Positions 44,069-53,407 are shown, numbered from the stretch's first letter. The stretch: DNA of 64,000 bases from GCA-2732755 sp965228265 (GCA_965228265.1 OZ245804.1:2046001-2110000); one strand, 5' to 3'. Notes: generated from the sequence alone by a model not told the origin. Program-made: numbers and translations.

Positions 44069-44884
44069 TCAGTCGGCCAGCGACGAGATCACCGGGAGCT
44101 TCGCGGGCTTGAGGACGAAATTCGTCTCAATCCGGAAGTTGCTCTCGCTCGTGTGACGCTCGGCGAAGAACAGTTTGAGCTGATACTCCTCGCCGGCCTC
44201 GAGACCGAGCTCCTCGGCCTTCTGGTCGAGGTTGACCGTGGCCGACTGCTGGCTGTGCACGCCGCCCAGGTCCACGGCGAGCTTGCCGTTGATGTACACC
44301 CACACGTCGTCGTCACCCGTGAACTTGAAGACGTAATCGCCCTCGCGGTCTTCGCGGTCCACGAAGGTGAAGCGCGTCTCGAGCTCATAGGTGAAGTGGA
44401 AGTTGTGCGTGCCCGGGCTGGCCCAGCGGAGGCCGTACATCGACAGGCCGTAACCCTGCTGGTCGATGGGGAAGAAGTAGTTCGGACGCTCTTGCGCGAA
44501 CACATACACATCACCCGATGCACGCGACTCCTTGTTGAGCGTGATCGAGTGCGACAGCGAGGTGTTCACGCCGGGGACGTCGCGGAACCACTGGTCGAAG
44601 GATTCCTGCGAGGTGACCTGGGCGTTGGCGCCCCAGCCGAGCGAGGCGCAGCGGTCGACGTTGAGCACGGGCTTGCCGTCGGCGCCGAGCTCGTCCATGA
44701 CCATGCGCTTGACGCCGCTGCCCGGGTACGTTTCGAAGTCCGGGTGATCGACCTTAAAGTCGCGGATCACACCCGTGAGGGTCATCGAGTCCGGCAAGCC
44801 GTCGCTGAATCCGTTGGCGGTCTGACCGTGTTCGTTCGGACCCATCCCGACGAGCGCGGCTGCGATGAGAATACTTGGTGTCAT
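44069..44884 (-). CDS. Fibro-slime domain secreted protein
   Basis: A 271-residue exported protein. After a short signal sequence (MTPSILIAAALVGM) comes a single fibro-slime (PA14-like) domain: SFDQWFRDVPGVN, HNFHFTYELETRFTF, KFTGDDDVWVYINGKLAVDLGGVHS and LFFAERHTSESNFRIETNF. The GDDDVWVxINGKLxxDLGGxH pattern is the family hallmark. The short signal, without a strong basic N-end, is slightly odd. The ATG at 44884 is chosen because GGGAG sits just before it, rather than the ATG at 44902. Role: probably carbohydrate or matrix binding outside the cell. Confidence 0.85.
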   Translation of the reverse strand: MTPSILIAAALVGMGPNEHGQTANGFSDGLPDSMTLTGVIRDFKVDHPDFETYPGSGVKRMVMDELGADGKPVLNVDRCASLGWGANAQVTSQESFDQWFRDVPGVNTSLSHSITLNKESRASGDVYVFAQERPNYFFPIDQQGYGLSMYGLRWASPGTHNFHFTYELETRFTFVDREDREGDYVFKFTGDDDVWVYINGKLAVDLGGVHSQQSATVNLDQKAEELGLEAGEEYQLKLFFAERHTSESNFRIETNFVLKPAKLPVISSLAD

Positions 44885-45021
44885 TGGTACACTCCCGTTC
44901 ATGGTTCGATACAAACGAACACTCTGAAAATGGGTATCAATGACTCGGTGTGCCACCGCGGTGGTTGAAAACTCTGATCGCCTCGCCCGCGCCAATCACG
45001 CAGACCGCACAACCGTCACAT

Positions 45022-45789
45022 TCAGTCTGTCTTGCCGGCGACGCACACAATGAAGCTGTCGCCCAGCCAGTCCGGGTCTGTGATCGGCTCGGCGTACGCG
45101 TTGCCCTCGTCGTCCACGGCGTCGGGCAGGTTCGAGTAGATATCGGTCCTCGTGAAGCCGGCCTCGGTCATCGCGTCCCGCAGCTCGGGGACCGACCAGA
45201 GCCGCCAGCGGTAGACGTACGCGTCTGGAAAGTCCGCGACGACCTCGTCCACATCAAAGACCCGAAAGTGCAGCACATCGGTGACCATCGCTGTCAGCGG
45301 GTCGGCCTCGCGCTGCTCCCAGCGGTAGACACACCGCAGCCCGCCGGGCAGTGCGACATCGCGGTCGACACTCCCGAGGTGATATGCGGACTCGCCTCCA
45401 TAGGTGTCGCAGACAAAGACCCCGCCCACGTTCATCCGCTTGCGTGCGTGCCTGAGGTAGCCCATGAGCTCGTCGCGGGTGTGCAGGTATCCGATCGAGA
45501 AATTGCCCACGAACAGGCAGTCGACCGGATCGCTGATTTCCCGGACGTCGGCGACGATCGTGCGCACACCCGGCGTCCGGCCCGCCCGTCCAAGTTCGCC
45601 TTCGTCGAGGTCGACGGCGACGGCGGTGCCCTCGGGCACATTGGCGACCCAGTGCCTGCTGAGCGCCGCGGTGCCCGCGAAGTCCTCGCCCAGAATCCGC
45701 GGCTGGTCGCCGTGGATCGCACGGAGCATCAGCGTCATCTCGGGCGGCGACTGAACGCATGCCTCGTACAGGTCGTGCTTCTCAATCAT
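45022..45789 (-). CDS. Class I SAM-dependent methyltransferase (paralogue 2)
   Basis: A 255-residue methyltransferase, a clear relative of the gene at 6487-7356. Shared blocks: EDFAGTAALSRHW, AVDLDEGEL, FVGNFSIGYLHTRDEL, VCDTYGGESAY and YRWRLWSVPELRDAMTEAGF. The ATG at 45789 overlaps the stop of the DUF4190 gene (ATGA), so it is the last of a four-gene ABC transporter operon. The open frame beyond that start belongs to the overlapping genes. Substrate unknown. Confidence 0.75.
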   Translation of the reverse strand: MIEKHDLYEACVQSPPEMTLMLRAIHGDQPRILGEDFAGTAALSRHWVANVPEGTAVAVDLDEGELGRAGRTPGVRTIVADVREISDPVDCLFVGNFSIGYLHTRDELMGYLRHARKRMNVGGVFVCDTYGGESAYHLGSVDRDVALPGGLRCVYRWEQREADPLTAMVTDVLHFRVFDVDEVVADFPDAYVYRWRLWSVPELRDAMTEAGFTRTDIYSNLPDAVDDEGNAYAEPITDPDWLGDSFIVCVAGKTD

Positions 45790-46223
45790 CACGGCCCTGC
45801 GGCACCCGCACCCGCAACTGCGATCACCATGAGCACCGCATAAAACAAGAGAATCAATATCCCAACAGAGCCCAGGCACGTCCCGATGATCCCACAGACA
45901 CGCCCGGCGGTGGCCATGCCATCGGAGTTCGGATCGGCGTATCCCGCCTGGATCGCCTTCCTGGCCTTGCCCCCGAAGTAGATCGCCAGCGGCCCACAGA
46001 TGATCGAGACGATGCCGTAGCCGAAACATCCCACGATCGAGACGATGCCCAGCACGAGCGACGCGACCGCGTTGCCGTTGGATTGATAGACACGGGGCTG
46101 CTGGAAATTGACGGGATTCCCGCATTCGGGGCAGTTGCTCCCGATCGGTGTCGCACGGAGGTCGTAGCCGCAGTAAGCGCAATGCGCCGTCCCGGCCTGT
46201 GGTGTGTGGGGGGGCGCGTTCAT
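45789..46223 (-). CDS. Zinc-ribbon DUF4190 membrane protein
   Basis: A 144-residue membrane protein. The N-terminal part has a zinc ribbon, CAYCGYDLRATPIGSNCPECG, a motif recurrent in Phycisphaerae proteins. Then two transmembrane helices of the DUF4190 type (VASLVLGIVSIVGCFGYGIVSIICGPLAI and GTCLGSVGILILLFYAVLMVIA) enclose a GGKARKAI loop. Start ATG 46223 overlaps the permease stop by 4 bases; its own stop overlaps the methyltransferase start. Function unknown; coupling suggests an accessory role for the exporter. Confidence 0.7.
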   Translation of the reverse strand: MNAPPHTPQAGTAHCAYCGYDLRATPIGSNCPECGNPVNFQQPRVYQSNGNAVASLVLGIVSIVGCFGYGIVSIICGPLAIYFGGKARKAIQAGYADPNSDGMATAGRVCGIIGTCLGSVGILILLFYAVLMVIAVAGAGAAGP

Positions 46224-47599
46224 GCCATGCGGATCCATTTGATGAGTGTCTTCAAGTTGGGAGGCTTGCCGTACATCAGGAGTCCGACACGGAAGATCTT
46301 CGCGGCAGCCTTCAGGATCACAAGCGAAGCCACGACCGAGATGCCCAGCGAAACGAGGATCTGCCACGTCTCGGGGCGTTCGGTCGAGGCGATGCGGACC
46401 ATCATCATGAACGAGTTCACCGGGGGCAGGAAGCTGCACACCACGGCGAAGGTCCCGCTCGGATTCATCGCGACGGGCATCCAGAGCAGGTACGGGATCA
46501 TGATGACCGCCATCACGGGCGTCATCAGGCTCTGGGCTTCGCGCATCTCGTTCACCGCGGAGCCGACCGCGGCCATCATCGACGCGATCTGCACGTACGC
46601 CAGCACAAAGAAGAGCACGAGCCAGACGAGAACCATCGGATCGATGACATCGGTAAGGGTCGCCAGCACGAGACCGGCGATGCCCACGCTGCCATAGACC
46701 AGCATGATGAGCCCGCCCACCATGAGCTGTCCGAGGATCTTGCCCGTCATGAGCTGCATGGGCGAGACCGCCGAAAGCAGCACCTCGACCACGCGGCTCG
46801 ATTTCTCCTCGACCGTCGTCGTGAGCAGATACTGCCCGCCGATCATGACCGCCATCATCATGAGGATCATGAACCCGCCCGGCAGGATCATATTGAGACC
46901 CTCGATCGAGTTCCGTTCGCCCTCTTCGGTCACTTCCTTGGTCTGCTCAGCTTCCACACGCGTGAGCGCGTTGACCTGATCGGGGCTCAGCCCCGCGTTC
47001 TCGAGGCGCGCTTCGCGGATCGACTCGGTCACCGCGCGCCGGATGGTCGACTGCACGCTGTCCTTGAGCTTGGGCTTGACGAAGAGCTGGTAGGCGCCGA
47101 ATCTGGGCACGCCCTGCTCGGTCGATTCATCGGTGACGACCGCGTTGGCGTCGATCACCGCAAGCGCGAGCACGCCGCCGTCCTGAGCGGTGCCTTCGCG
47201 TAGCGGTTCCTTGGCGGCTTCGGGGTCCGCACTCGCGCCGAGCTCTTTGACGGTCAGTTTCGGGATCGATCGGTTCATCGCCTTGGAGAGCATGTCCTGC
47301 GTCTCCTGCGGCGTTGGGGTCTGGCCCGGCTCGATCTTGGGGATCTCGATGCTCTGCGTTTCATCGGCGAGCGCCTCGGGCGAGAGCCGCCATGCGATGT
47401 CGTCCGCCAGCACGCCCGTCTGGTCAATGATCGAGATCTCGCCCTCGATGGCCGGGCCCTCGTCCTTGAGCAGAATGGGTAGCAGCGTGACCATGACGAC
47501 GAGGATCACCGCGGGCACGACAAAGCCGCCGATGATGAATCCCTTGGTGAGAGCCGTCGACGCAAACTCACGCCAGGCGATCTGCAGCATGCGGTTCAC
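46220..47599 (-). CDS. ABC-2 type transporter permease (NatB-like)
   Basis: A 459-residue permease with six predicted helices: the first near residues 16-40 (FIIGGFVVPAVILVVMVTLLP), then a large extracytoplasmic loop of about 200 residues, then five helices in the C-terminal half (GGFMILMMMAVMIGGQYLL ... MLVYGSVGIAGLVLATL). The layout matches the NatB/YhaP group of exporters. TTVEEKSSRVVEVLLSAVSPMQLMTGKI is a classical motif. The GTG at 47599 overlaps the ATPase stop, and this plus a following ATG (47590) gives alternative starts. Operon with the ATPase. Confidence 0.85.
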   Translation of the reverse strand: MNRMLQIAWREFASTALTKGFIIGGFVVPAVILVVMVTLLPILLKDEGPAIEGEISIIDQTGVLADDIAWRLSPEALADETQSIEIPKIEPGQTPTPQETQDMLSKAMNRSIPKLTVKELGASADPEAAKEPLREGTAQDGGVLALAVIDANAVVTDESTEQGVPRFGAYQLFVKPKLKDSVQSTIRRAVTESIREARLENAGLSPDQVNALTRVEAEQTKEVTEEGERNSIEGLNMILPGGFMILMMMAVMIGGQYLLTTTVEEKSSRVVEVLLSAVSPMQLMTGKILGQLMVGGLIMLVYGSVGIAGLVLATLTDVIDPMVLVWLVLFFVLAYVQIASMMAAVGSAVNEMREAQSLMTPVMAVIMIPYLLWMPVAMNPSGTFAVVCSFLPPVNSFMMMVRIASTERPETWQILVSLGISVVASLVILKAAAKIFRVGLLMYGKPPNLKTLIKWIRMA

Positions 47600-48576
47600 G
47601 ACACCACCTCCTGCACCTGGGCATCGGTGACGTACGAATCGTCCTGCACGATCTGGATGAAGATGTCCTCCAAGGAGGGCCGCTTCACCTCGATGCGAGC
47701 CGTCTCGACCTGGCTCGCGATCCGCGCGATCGCCTCGCTCGGTGCGAGCCCGTCCTCGAGCACGAGCTCCCATCCCGCGTCCACACGGTACGCCTCGTCC
47801 ACACCCGCGATGCTCGTCAGCCGCGTCTCGTCGATACTCCGGTCCATCGGCTCAACGAGCAGGGCCTTCGGATCGAATCGGCTGCGGATCTTGTCGAGCG
47901 GATCGTCGAGCACTTTCTGGCCGTTGTGAATCATGACGATGTTGTCGCAGAGCTGCTCGGCCTGCGCCATGACGTGGGTCGAGAAGATAATCGTTGTGCC
48001 GCTGTCGTTGATCTCGCGGATCAAGTCGCGCAGCAGTCGCATATTCACGGGGTCCAGCCCGCTGAAGGGCTCATCGAGAATCAGCAGCTCGGGCTTGTGG
48101 ATCACCGAGGCGATGAACTGCACCTTCTGCTGCATGCCCTTGGAGAGCTCTTCGCACTTCTTGGCCGAGACATCGCCAAGCCCCACGCGTTCGAGCCAGT
48201 CCAGGGCGCGTCTGTGCAGGTCGGCGTCCTGAACGCCCTTGAGCCTGGCCATGTACTTGATGAATGGCAGGACCTTCATCTTCTTGTACACGCCGCGTTC
48301 TTCGGGGAGGTAGCCGATCTGGTCCTTGCTCTCGATCGCGGACTTCTTGCCCAGGACCGACAGCTCGCCCCGGTCGGGGAAGATGATCGACATGATCATG
48401 CGGATGGTTGTGGTCTTGCCCGCACCGTTGGGCCCGATGAAGCCGTGCAGCGACCCGGCGGGGACGGCAAGCTCCATCCCCCGCACCGCCTGCTTCTCAC
48501 CGAAGCTCTTGTGGAGATCGCTGATTCGTATCGCGTCCGCCAATCCGACTCCCCCTGGCACTGCTTCCCTGGTCAT
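47596..48576 (-). CDS. ABC transporter ATP-binding protein (NatA-like)
   Basis: A 326-residue ATPase. Walker A GPNGAGKTT; Q-loop region IGYLPEERGVYKKM; signature ELSKGMQQK; Walker B ELLILDEPFSGLDP; and STHVM H-loop. A 90-residue C-terminal domain follows (YRVDAGWELVLEDGLAPSEA), as in NatA/CcmA-like exporters. It pairs with the permease by a GTGA overlap. The start ATG 48576 is preferred, but a TTG at 48543 after GGGGGAG would also fit, giving a shorter N-terminus. Substrate unknown. Confidence 0.88.
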   Translation of the reverse strand: MTREAVPGGVGLADAIRISDLHKSFGEKQAVRGMELAVPAGSLHGFIGPNGAGKTTTIRMIMSIIFPDRGELSVLGKKSAIESKDQIGYLPEERGVYKKMKVLPFIKYMARLKGVQDADLHRRALDWLERVGLGDVSAKKCEELSKGMQQKVQFIASVIHKPELLILDEPFSGLDPVNMRLLRDLIREINDSGTTIIFSTHVMAQAEQLCDNIVMIHNGQKVLDDPLDKIRSRFDPKALLVEPMDRSIDETRLTSIAGVDEAYRVDAGWELVLEDGLAPSEAIARIASQVETARIEVKRPSLEDIFIQIVQDDSYVTDAQVQEVVS

Positions 48577-48676
48577 TCCGCCCTGACATCTGGTCTGACT
48601 CGCTCGCCCGGAAGTTCCCGGGTGCTCTGGTCGCGGATGATACGCGGACACCCCGTGATCGGCGTATTGTGGGTTT

Positions 48677-49789
48677 ATGGGTCAGGTTGCGAGTCAATTT
48701 CAGTCCATGTTGCCCGAGGCCATCGCCGACAAACTCGCCCGGATGGATACCCAGTTCACCGAGCTGGAGTCCAGACTGGGCGATCCCGAGGTGATGGCCG
48801 ACCACAACGCTGTGCGCGATCTCTCGATCAAGAGAGCCGCCATCGAGCCAGTCGTTGAGGCGTACCGCGAGCTGGTGAGGCTCCGCGCCGAGGCCGAGGA
48901 CCTCGAATCCGCTGTCGCGGGCGACGACGCCGAGCTCGCCGAGATGGCCCGCGAGGAGCTGCCGAGCCTGATCGATCGGGCAGCCGAGCTGGTTGATCGC
49001 GTGAAGTCTTCGCTCGTGACCGCAGACGATCGGCGCGTGGGCTCGGTGATTCTCGAACTCCGCGCGGGCACGGGCGGCGACGAGGCCGGCCTCTGGTGCC
49101 GCGACCTCATGAACATGTACGCCAAGTACGCCGCCAAAAAGGGCTGGTCGTTCGAGGAGATGGACCTGACCGCCGACGCCTCGGTGGGGGGCGTGCGTCA
49201 CGCGGTCATCAACGTCAAGGGCGAGGGCGTTTTCGTGGAGCTCGGCTTCGAGGCGGGGGTGCACTCGGTCAAGCGCGTGCCCGCGACCGAGACGCAGGGC
49301 CGCGTGCACACCTCGACCGCGACGGTCGCTGTCCTGCCCGAACCAACGGAGGTCGAGGTCGCCATCGACTGGGCGAGCGACGTCACCGAGCACGTCACCA
49401 CAGCCCAGGGCCCCGGCGGGCAGAACGTCAACAAAGTCGCGACCGCGGTGCACCTCATCCACAACCCGACGGGCATCGAGGTGCGGATGCAGGAATCCAA
49501 GAGCCAGGCGCAGAACCGCGAGAAAGCGCGTCGGCTGCTGCGGGCCAGGCTCTACGAGATCGAGCGCGACAGGCAGGCCGCCGAGCGTGCCGCCGAGCGC
49601 AAGGGCCAGATCGGCACGGGCGGCCGGAGCGAGAAGATCCGTGTCTACCGCTATCAGGACAACATCGTCGCCGATCAACGCCTCGATACGAAATTCCAGA
49701 CCTCGAAGATCGTACAAGAAGCAGAACTCGGGCCGATGTTCGAAGCATTGATCGAGCAGGAGACCGCGCGCCGGCTGGCCGAGCTCTGA
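48677..49789 (+). CDS. prfA: Peptide chain release factor 1
   Basis: Terminates translation at UAA and UAG. It is 370 residues. The peptide anticodon region reads RVPATETQGRVHTS (PxT tripeptide PAT), marking RF1. The catalytic loop is GPGGQNVNKVATAVHLIH, with the GGQ glutamine. The residues around GGQ (GPGGQNVNKV) differ from the E. coli pattern (GAGGQHVNTT) and recall ArfB/PrfH-type loops. The N-terminal helical domain and the GTGGRSEKIRVYRY end are standard. No prmC gene follows. Confidence 0.95.
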   Translation: MGQVASQFQSMLPEAIADKLARMDTQFTELESRLGDPEVMADHNAVRDLSIKRAAIEPVVEAYRELVRLRAEAEDLESAVAGDDAELAEMAREELPSLIDRAAELVDRVKSSLVTADDRRVGSVILELRAGTGGDEAGLWCRDLMNMYAKYAAKKGWSFEEMDLTADASVGGVRHAVINVKGEGVFVELGFEAGVHSVKRVPATETQGRVHTSTATVAVLPEPTEVEVAIDWASDVTEHVTTAQGPGGQNVNKVATAVHLIHNPTGIEVRMQESKSQAQNREKARRLLRARLYEIERDRQAAERAAERKGQIGTGGRSEKIRVYRYQDNIVADQRLDTKFQTSKIVQEAELGPMFEALIEQETARRLAEL

Positions 49790-49798
49790 CGCTCGGCG

Positions 49799-51118
49799 AT
49801 GGGGGGGCAACCGATGATCACTGTCGAAACACCGGCACTTGTCCCCACCAAAGCAGATCAACGCATCCAGGCACTCGATGTCGCAAGGGGCCTGGCGCTC
49901 TTTGGCATCTTCATGGTCAACATCCAGCTCATGGTCCAGCCGTTGCAATGGATATTCAACGGTGGCGGCAAGAACGAGGGCTCGCTCGCACTCGCATTCC
50001 ACTACATCACCCGCGTCTTCTTCGAGTCAAAGTCCTACCCGCTCTTCTCCATGCTCTTTGGCATGGGACTCGTGCTCATGTACGACCGCGCCAAGGCCAG
50101 AGGGAAGCTGTTTGCAACCGTTTATCTCCGCAGGCTCACGATCCTGCTCCTCTTCGGCATGGCGCACGCCTTTCTGCTCTGGTACGGCGACATCCTCATC
50201 TACTACGCGTGCTTCGGCGTCGTCGTGATGTGGCTTGCACGACTCAAGCCTCGCACCATGCTCATCATCGCGAGCGCCTTGGTCGTTGTCTCAGCAATCT
50301 GGGCGAGCGGGCTCGGTTACCTCTTCGCCAAGTTGGGCGAGAACGCCGACAAGCCGGCGCAGGTCCAGGTCGTAGGCTTCGAGGGTTTCAGGACAGCACT
50401 CTTCGAGGGCAAGATCCAGGACGGACCCGCGAACATCGCCTGGGCCACCGGCGAAACCGACGCCATCAAGCACGGCCCATTCATCAATGCCGTCACCATG
50501 CGCGCCATCAACTGGACATCGGGCACCATCTTCTGGATGTTCATCTACGCGGTCTTCCTCCACGTTCCCGCGATGTTCCTGCTGGGCGGCGCGATCATGC
50601 GATCGGGCGTGATGGATAACCCGGATTCGCCATGGCCCCGGCGTCTCATGCTTATTGGTCTCTTGGTCGGGCTTCCCGGCTCGGTGCTTGCCGTCTACAT
50701 GAGCGAGGTCAGAGGCCCGAACTCACCCATCGCGGGGCTCTCGACGGGCGTGGTGCATCTCTTCGGGCCGATGCTCAGCCTTGGCTATGTTGGGCTCGCG
50801 GTCTGGCTTGCCAAGCTCAAGCTTGGCGCCTGGCTCATCGCCGCGGTCGCCTCCGCGGGACGCATGGCGCTGACCAACTACATCTGCCAGTCGCTTCTCG
50901 TGGCCGCGTTCGCGCAGCACTGGGGCATGGCGACCTTCGGCGAAGTCTCCCGTGTCGGCATGGTCGTCATCGTGACGTCCATCTACGCGTCCCAGCTCGT
51001 GTTCAGCACCATCTGGCTCCGTTACTTCACCATGGGCCCGCTCGAATACCTCTGGCGAGCCGCGACGTATCTCCGGCTTCCCAAGCTCCGCGCTCCGAGC
51101 AAGGTCGCGGTCGGCTAA
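49799..51118 (+). CDS. DUF418 family membrane protein
   Basis: A 439-residue integral membrane protein with about ten hydrophobic helices. The N-terminal block QALDVARGLALFGIFMVN is the DUF418/heparan-alpha-glucosaminide acyltransferase-like signature. The C-terminal block GRMALTNYICQSLL and GPLEYLWRAATY are also conserved in DUF418. A second in-frame ATG at 49814 has a G-rich sequence upstream and may be the true start. It follows prfA by 9 bases, possibly in an operon, and is followed by aroDE 9 bases later. Function unknown; family members may act on lipid or sugar acyl groups. Confidence 0.85.
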   Translation: MGGQPMITVETPALVPTKADQRIQALDVARGLALFGIFMVNIQLMVQPLQWIFNGGGKNEGSLALAFHYITRVFFESKSYPLFSMLFGMGLVLMYDRAKARGKLFATVYLRRLTILLLFGMAHAFLLWYGDILIYYACFGVVVMWLARLKPRTMLIIASALVVVSAIWASGLGYLFAKLGENADKPAQVQVVGFEGFRTALFEGKIQDGPANIAWATGETDAIKHGPFINAVTMRAINWTSGTIFWMFIYAVFLHVPAMFLLGGAIMRSGVMDNPDSPWPRRLMLIGLLVGLPGSVLAVYMSEVRGPNSPIAGLSTGVVHLFGPMLSLGYVGLAVWLAKLKLGAWLIAAVASAGRMALTNYICQSLLVAAFAQHWGMATFGEVSRVGMVVIVTSIYASQLVFSTIWLRYFTMGPLEYLWRAATYLRLPKLRAPSKVAVG

Positions 51119-51127
51119 TCTAGTCGC

Positions 51128-52825
51128 ATGCCCACGCTTGTTTGTGTCCCAATCACAGTCCTTGAGATCGACGCCGCACTCGCCGACGCCAACGAGGCCA
51201 AGCTCCTCGGCGCCGACATCGTCGAGCTGCGCATCGACAGCTACTTCCCCGGCTCAGAAGGCGACAGCGAAGACCAACTCCGGCTGAACGAACTCAAACG
51301 CCTCATCGCCGAGTGTCCGCTGCCGGTCATCCTGACCTGCCGCAGCGCCACCGAGGGCGGCGACTACGACGGCGACGAGGCCGATCGCGTCAGCCTGCTT
51401 GAAAAGATCTGCATCAACACCGACCACCCGCCCGCCTACCTCGACTTCGAGCTCGCCTGCTACCAGAAGTCCGCCAACATCCGCCAGAAGATCAACCTCT
51501 GCGTCGATCATCCGAAGCAAGAACGCGACGTCCGCACGCGCCTGATCCTCTCGATGCACGACTTCGACGGCCGCCCCAAGGACCTCATGCGCCGACTGTC
51601 CGACGCCTGGGCCGAGCCCGCCGCAAGCGTCGTCAAGTTCGCCTTTCGTGCGCGCAGCATCCGCGACAACCTCGAGATCTTCGAGATCCTCCGCGATGCC
51701 CCGAAGCCCACGATCGGCCTGGGCATGGGCGAGTTCGGGCTCATGAGCCGCGTGCTGGCACCGAAGTTCGGCGGGTTCCTCACCTTCGCAAGTCTCCGCG
51801 ACGAGGCCGCCACCGCGCCGGGCCAGCCCACGATCGCCGACCTGCTCGGCATGTACCGCTTCCGCTCGATCGGCAAAGCCACCAAGCTCTACGGCGTCAT
51901 CGGCTGGCCCGTCGCACACTCCATGAGCCCGCTCATCCACAACGCCGGCTTTGAAGCGGTGGGGCATGACGGCGTGTACCTGCCGATGCCGGTTGCAGCA
52001 AGTGTCGGGGATCCGGAAGTCAGCTACACCAGTTTTAGAGCTACTCTTGATGCACTGCTCCGTGGTCAGGATCTTTCGTTTGCGGGGGCAAGCGTCACGA
52101 TACCGTACAAGCAGAATTTAGTGCGATACGCTGCAGGCAGATGGGCTGATCAGTCATCGACTGAGATCGAAATGCTTGATCCTCAGTACATCGTCCGCTC
52201 AGGGGGGGCAGCGAACACGCTCGATTGGCAGCCGCAGTTCGTCGGGTCGTCAGAGCCACACGCCATGGTTTCGGATACTGACTCTGCCGCTGTCGAAATG
52301 CTGCTACAACGAACCTGCCAGAATGAGCTGCGTGAAGTTTCAGTGGGAGTGATTGGAGCCGGTGGAGTGGCGAGATCAGTCGTCCGGCGCCTGGTTGGTT
52401 GTACGGCGTCAGTAGATGTGTTCAATCGCACACGAAGTCGAATGGTTAATCTGCTTGACGGCATTGATAGCAATAACAGGGCTAAGTTGACTACTGCTGA
52501 GTTGGATGCGATCACTCGCTCGCACTGCGACATCTACATCAACTGCACCCCCGTCGGCATGACCGGCGGGCCCGACCCCGAGGGCCTCTCCATTCCCGTC
52601 CACGAACTTGCCGGCAAGCTCTCGCCCGACACAGTTTTTTTCGACACCGTCTACAACCCCATCGAGACGCCCATGCTGAGAGCCGCCAAAGAGCACGGCT
52701 TCCGCACGATCGACGGCGTGGAGATGTTCGTCCGACAGGCCGCGGCCCAGTTCGAGCTCTGGACAGGCAAGGGCGCGCCCGTGCAGCTCTTCGACCGCCT
52801 CGTCCGCGAGAAGCTCGGGTCCTGA
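51128..52825 (+). CDS. aroDE: Bifunctional 3-dehydroquinate dehydratase / shikimate dehydrogenase
   Basis: A 565-residue fusion covering two shikimate-pathway steps. Residues 1-240 are type I AroD: VELRIDSYF, the His in LSMHDFDG and the Schiff-base Lys in VVKFAFR. Residues about 255-565 are AroE: YGVIGWPVAHSMSPLIHN, GASVTIPYK, GGAANTL, DTDSAA, GAGGVARSVV, FNRTRS, INCTPVGM and DGVEMFVRQAAAQFELWTG. The coding region 52021-52500 has only about 53% G+C against roughly 65% on both sides and uses rare TTA and AGA codons. The protein motifs there are intact, so the enzyme should work. The same fusion order occurs in plants and some bacteria. Confidence 0.95.
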   Translation: MPTLVCVPITVLEIDAALADANEAKLLGADIVELRIDSYFPGSEGDSEDQLRLNELKRLIAECPLPVILTCRSATEGGDYDGDEADRVSLLEKICINTDHPPAYLDFELACYQKSANIRQKINLCVDHPKQERDVRTRLILSMHDFDGRPKDLMRRLSDAWAEPAASVVKFAFRARSIRDNLEIFEILRDAPKPTIGLGMGEFGLMSRVLAPKFGGFLTFASLRDEAATAPGQPTIADLLGMYRFRSIGKATKLYGVIGWPVAHSMSPLIHNAGFEAVGHDGVYLPMPVAASVGDPEVSYTSFRATLDALLRGQDLSFAGASVTIPYKQNLVRYAAGRWADQSSTEIEMLDPQYIVRSGGAANTLDWQPQFVGSSEPHAMVSDTDSAAVEMLLQRTCQNELREVSVGVIGAGGVARSVVRRLVGCTASVDVFNRTRSRMVNLLDGIDSNNRAKLTTAELDAITRSHCDIYINCTPVGMTGGPDPEGLSIPVHELAGKLSPDTVFFDTVYNPIETPMLRAAKEHGFRTIDGVEMFVRQAAAQFELWTGKGAPVQLFDRLVREKLGS

Positions 52826-52839
52826 CACGACAACTCTCC

Positions 52840-52935
52840 GTGCCACGGCCGTGCCGGCCGTGCTCCCAATCTTCTTCCCGCGAATCACGTCTCTCGTCGG
52901 CGTGAACGAAGACACGGCCGACACGGCCGTGGCAC
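52840..52935. repeat. Palindromic REP-like element (variant)
   Basis: Perfect 14-base arms GTGCCACGGCCGTG (52840) and CACGGCCGTGGCAC (52922) enclose 68 bases. The outer GTGCCACGG core is shared with the elements at 2112 and 53421. It fills most of the 231-base gap between aroDE and the DUF5658 gene. It could also act as a terminator-like structure. Confidence 0.75.
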
Positions 52936-53056
52936 AAGATGATGAGAGGTGAACCAGCCCTCACCCAGAATTCCGGGTGCCTTCAGGAACAGCCCGCACA
53001 CTCTGTCGGTATCTCACTCATGGATTGTGGGTGATGGATGCCCCAGGAGGACACGC

Positions 53057-53407
53057 ATGGCTGTGCAGACGATGCTCCGACAGAACACGCTCTACCCGGG
53101 GCCGGAGATGATCCTGCTTTTCCTCGCGTCGCTGGACGTCATGCTCACGCACACCATCCTGCACCTCGGCGGCGTCGAAGCCAATCCGCTGGCCGCCCGC
53201 GTTTTCGATCAGGCGGGCACGTTCGGGATGTCCCTCTACAAGTTTGCCCTCATCGGCTTCTTCGTGCTCGTCGTCGAGTTCATCGGCACTCGGGAGTTTG
53301 CATCGGGCCGACGCCTGGCGACCGTGGGCATCGCGATCAGCATGCTTCCGATCGTCGTCGCGCTCATGATCCTGCCGAGATTGATGCTGAACTACGTCGC
53401 CGGGTGA
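53057..53407 (+). CDS. DUF5658 family membrane protein
   Basis: A 116-residue small membrane protein with three to four hydrophobic helices: MILLFLASLDVMLTHTILHL, the NPLAARV turn, YKFALIGFFVLVVEFI and VGIAISMLPIVVALMILP. The ASLDxxLTxxILxxGGxExNP pattern is typical of DUF5658 proteins. The ATG at 53057 is preceded by AGGAGG with 6 bases spacing, a strong start choice; a longer frame from 52949 lacks such a site. Function unknown. Confidence 0.75.
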   Translation: MAVQTMLRQNTLYPGPEMILLFLASLDVMLTHTILHLGGVEANPLAARVFDQAGTFGMSLYKFALIGFFVLVVEFIGTREFASGRRLATVGIAISMLPIVVALMILPRLMLNYVAG

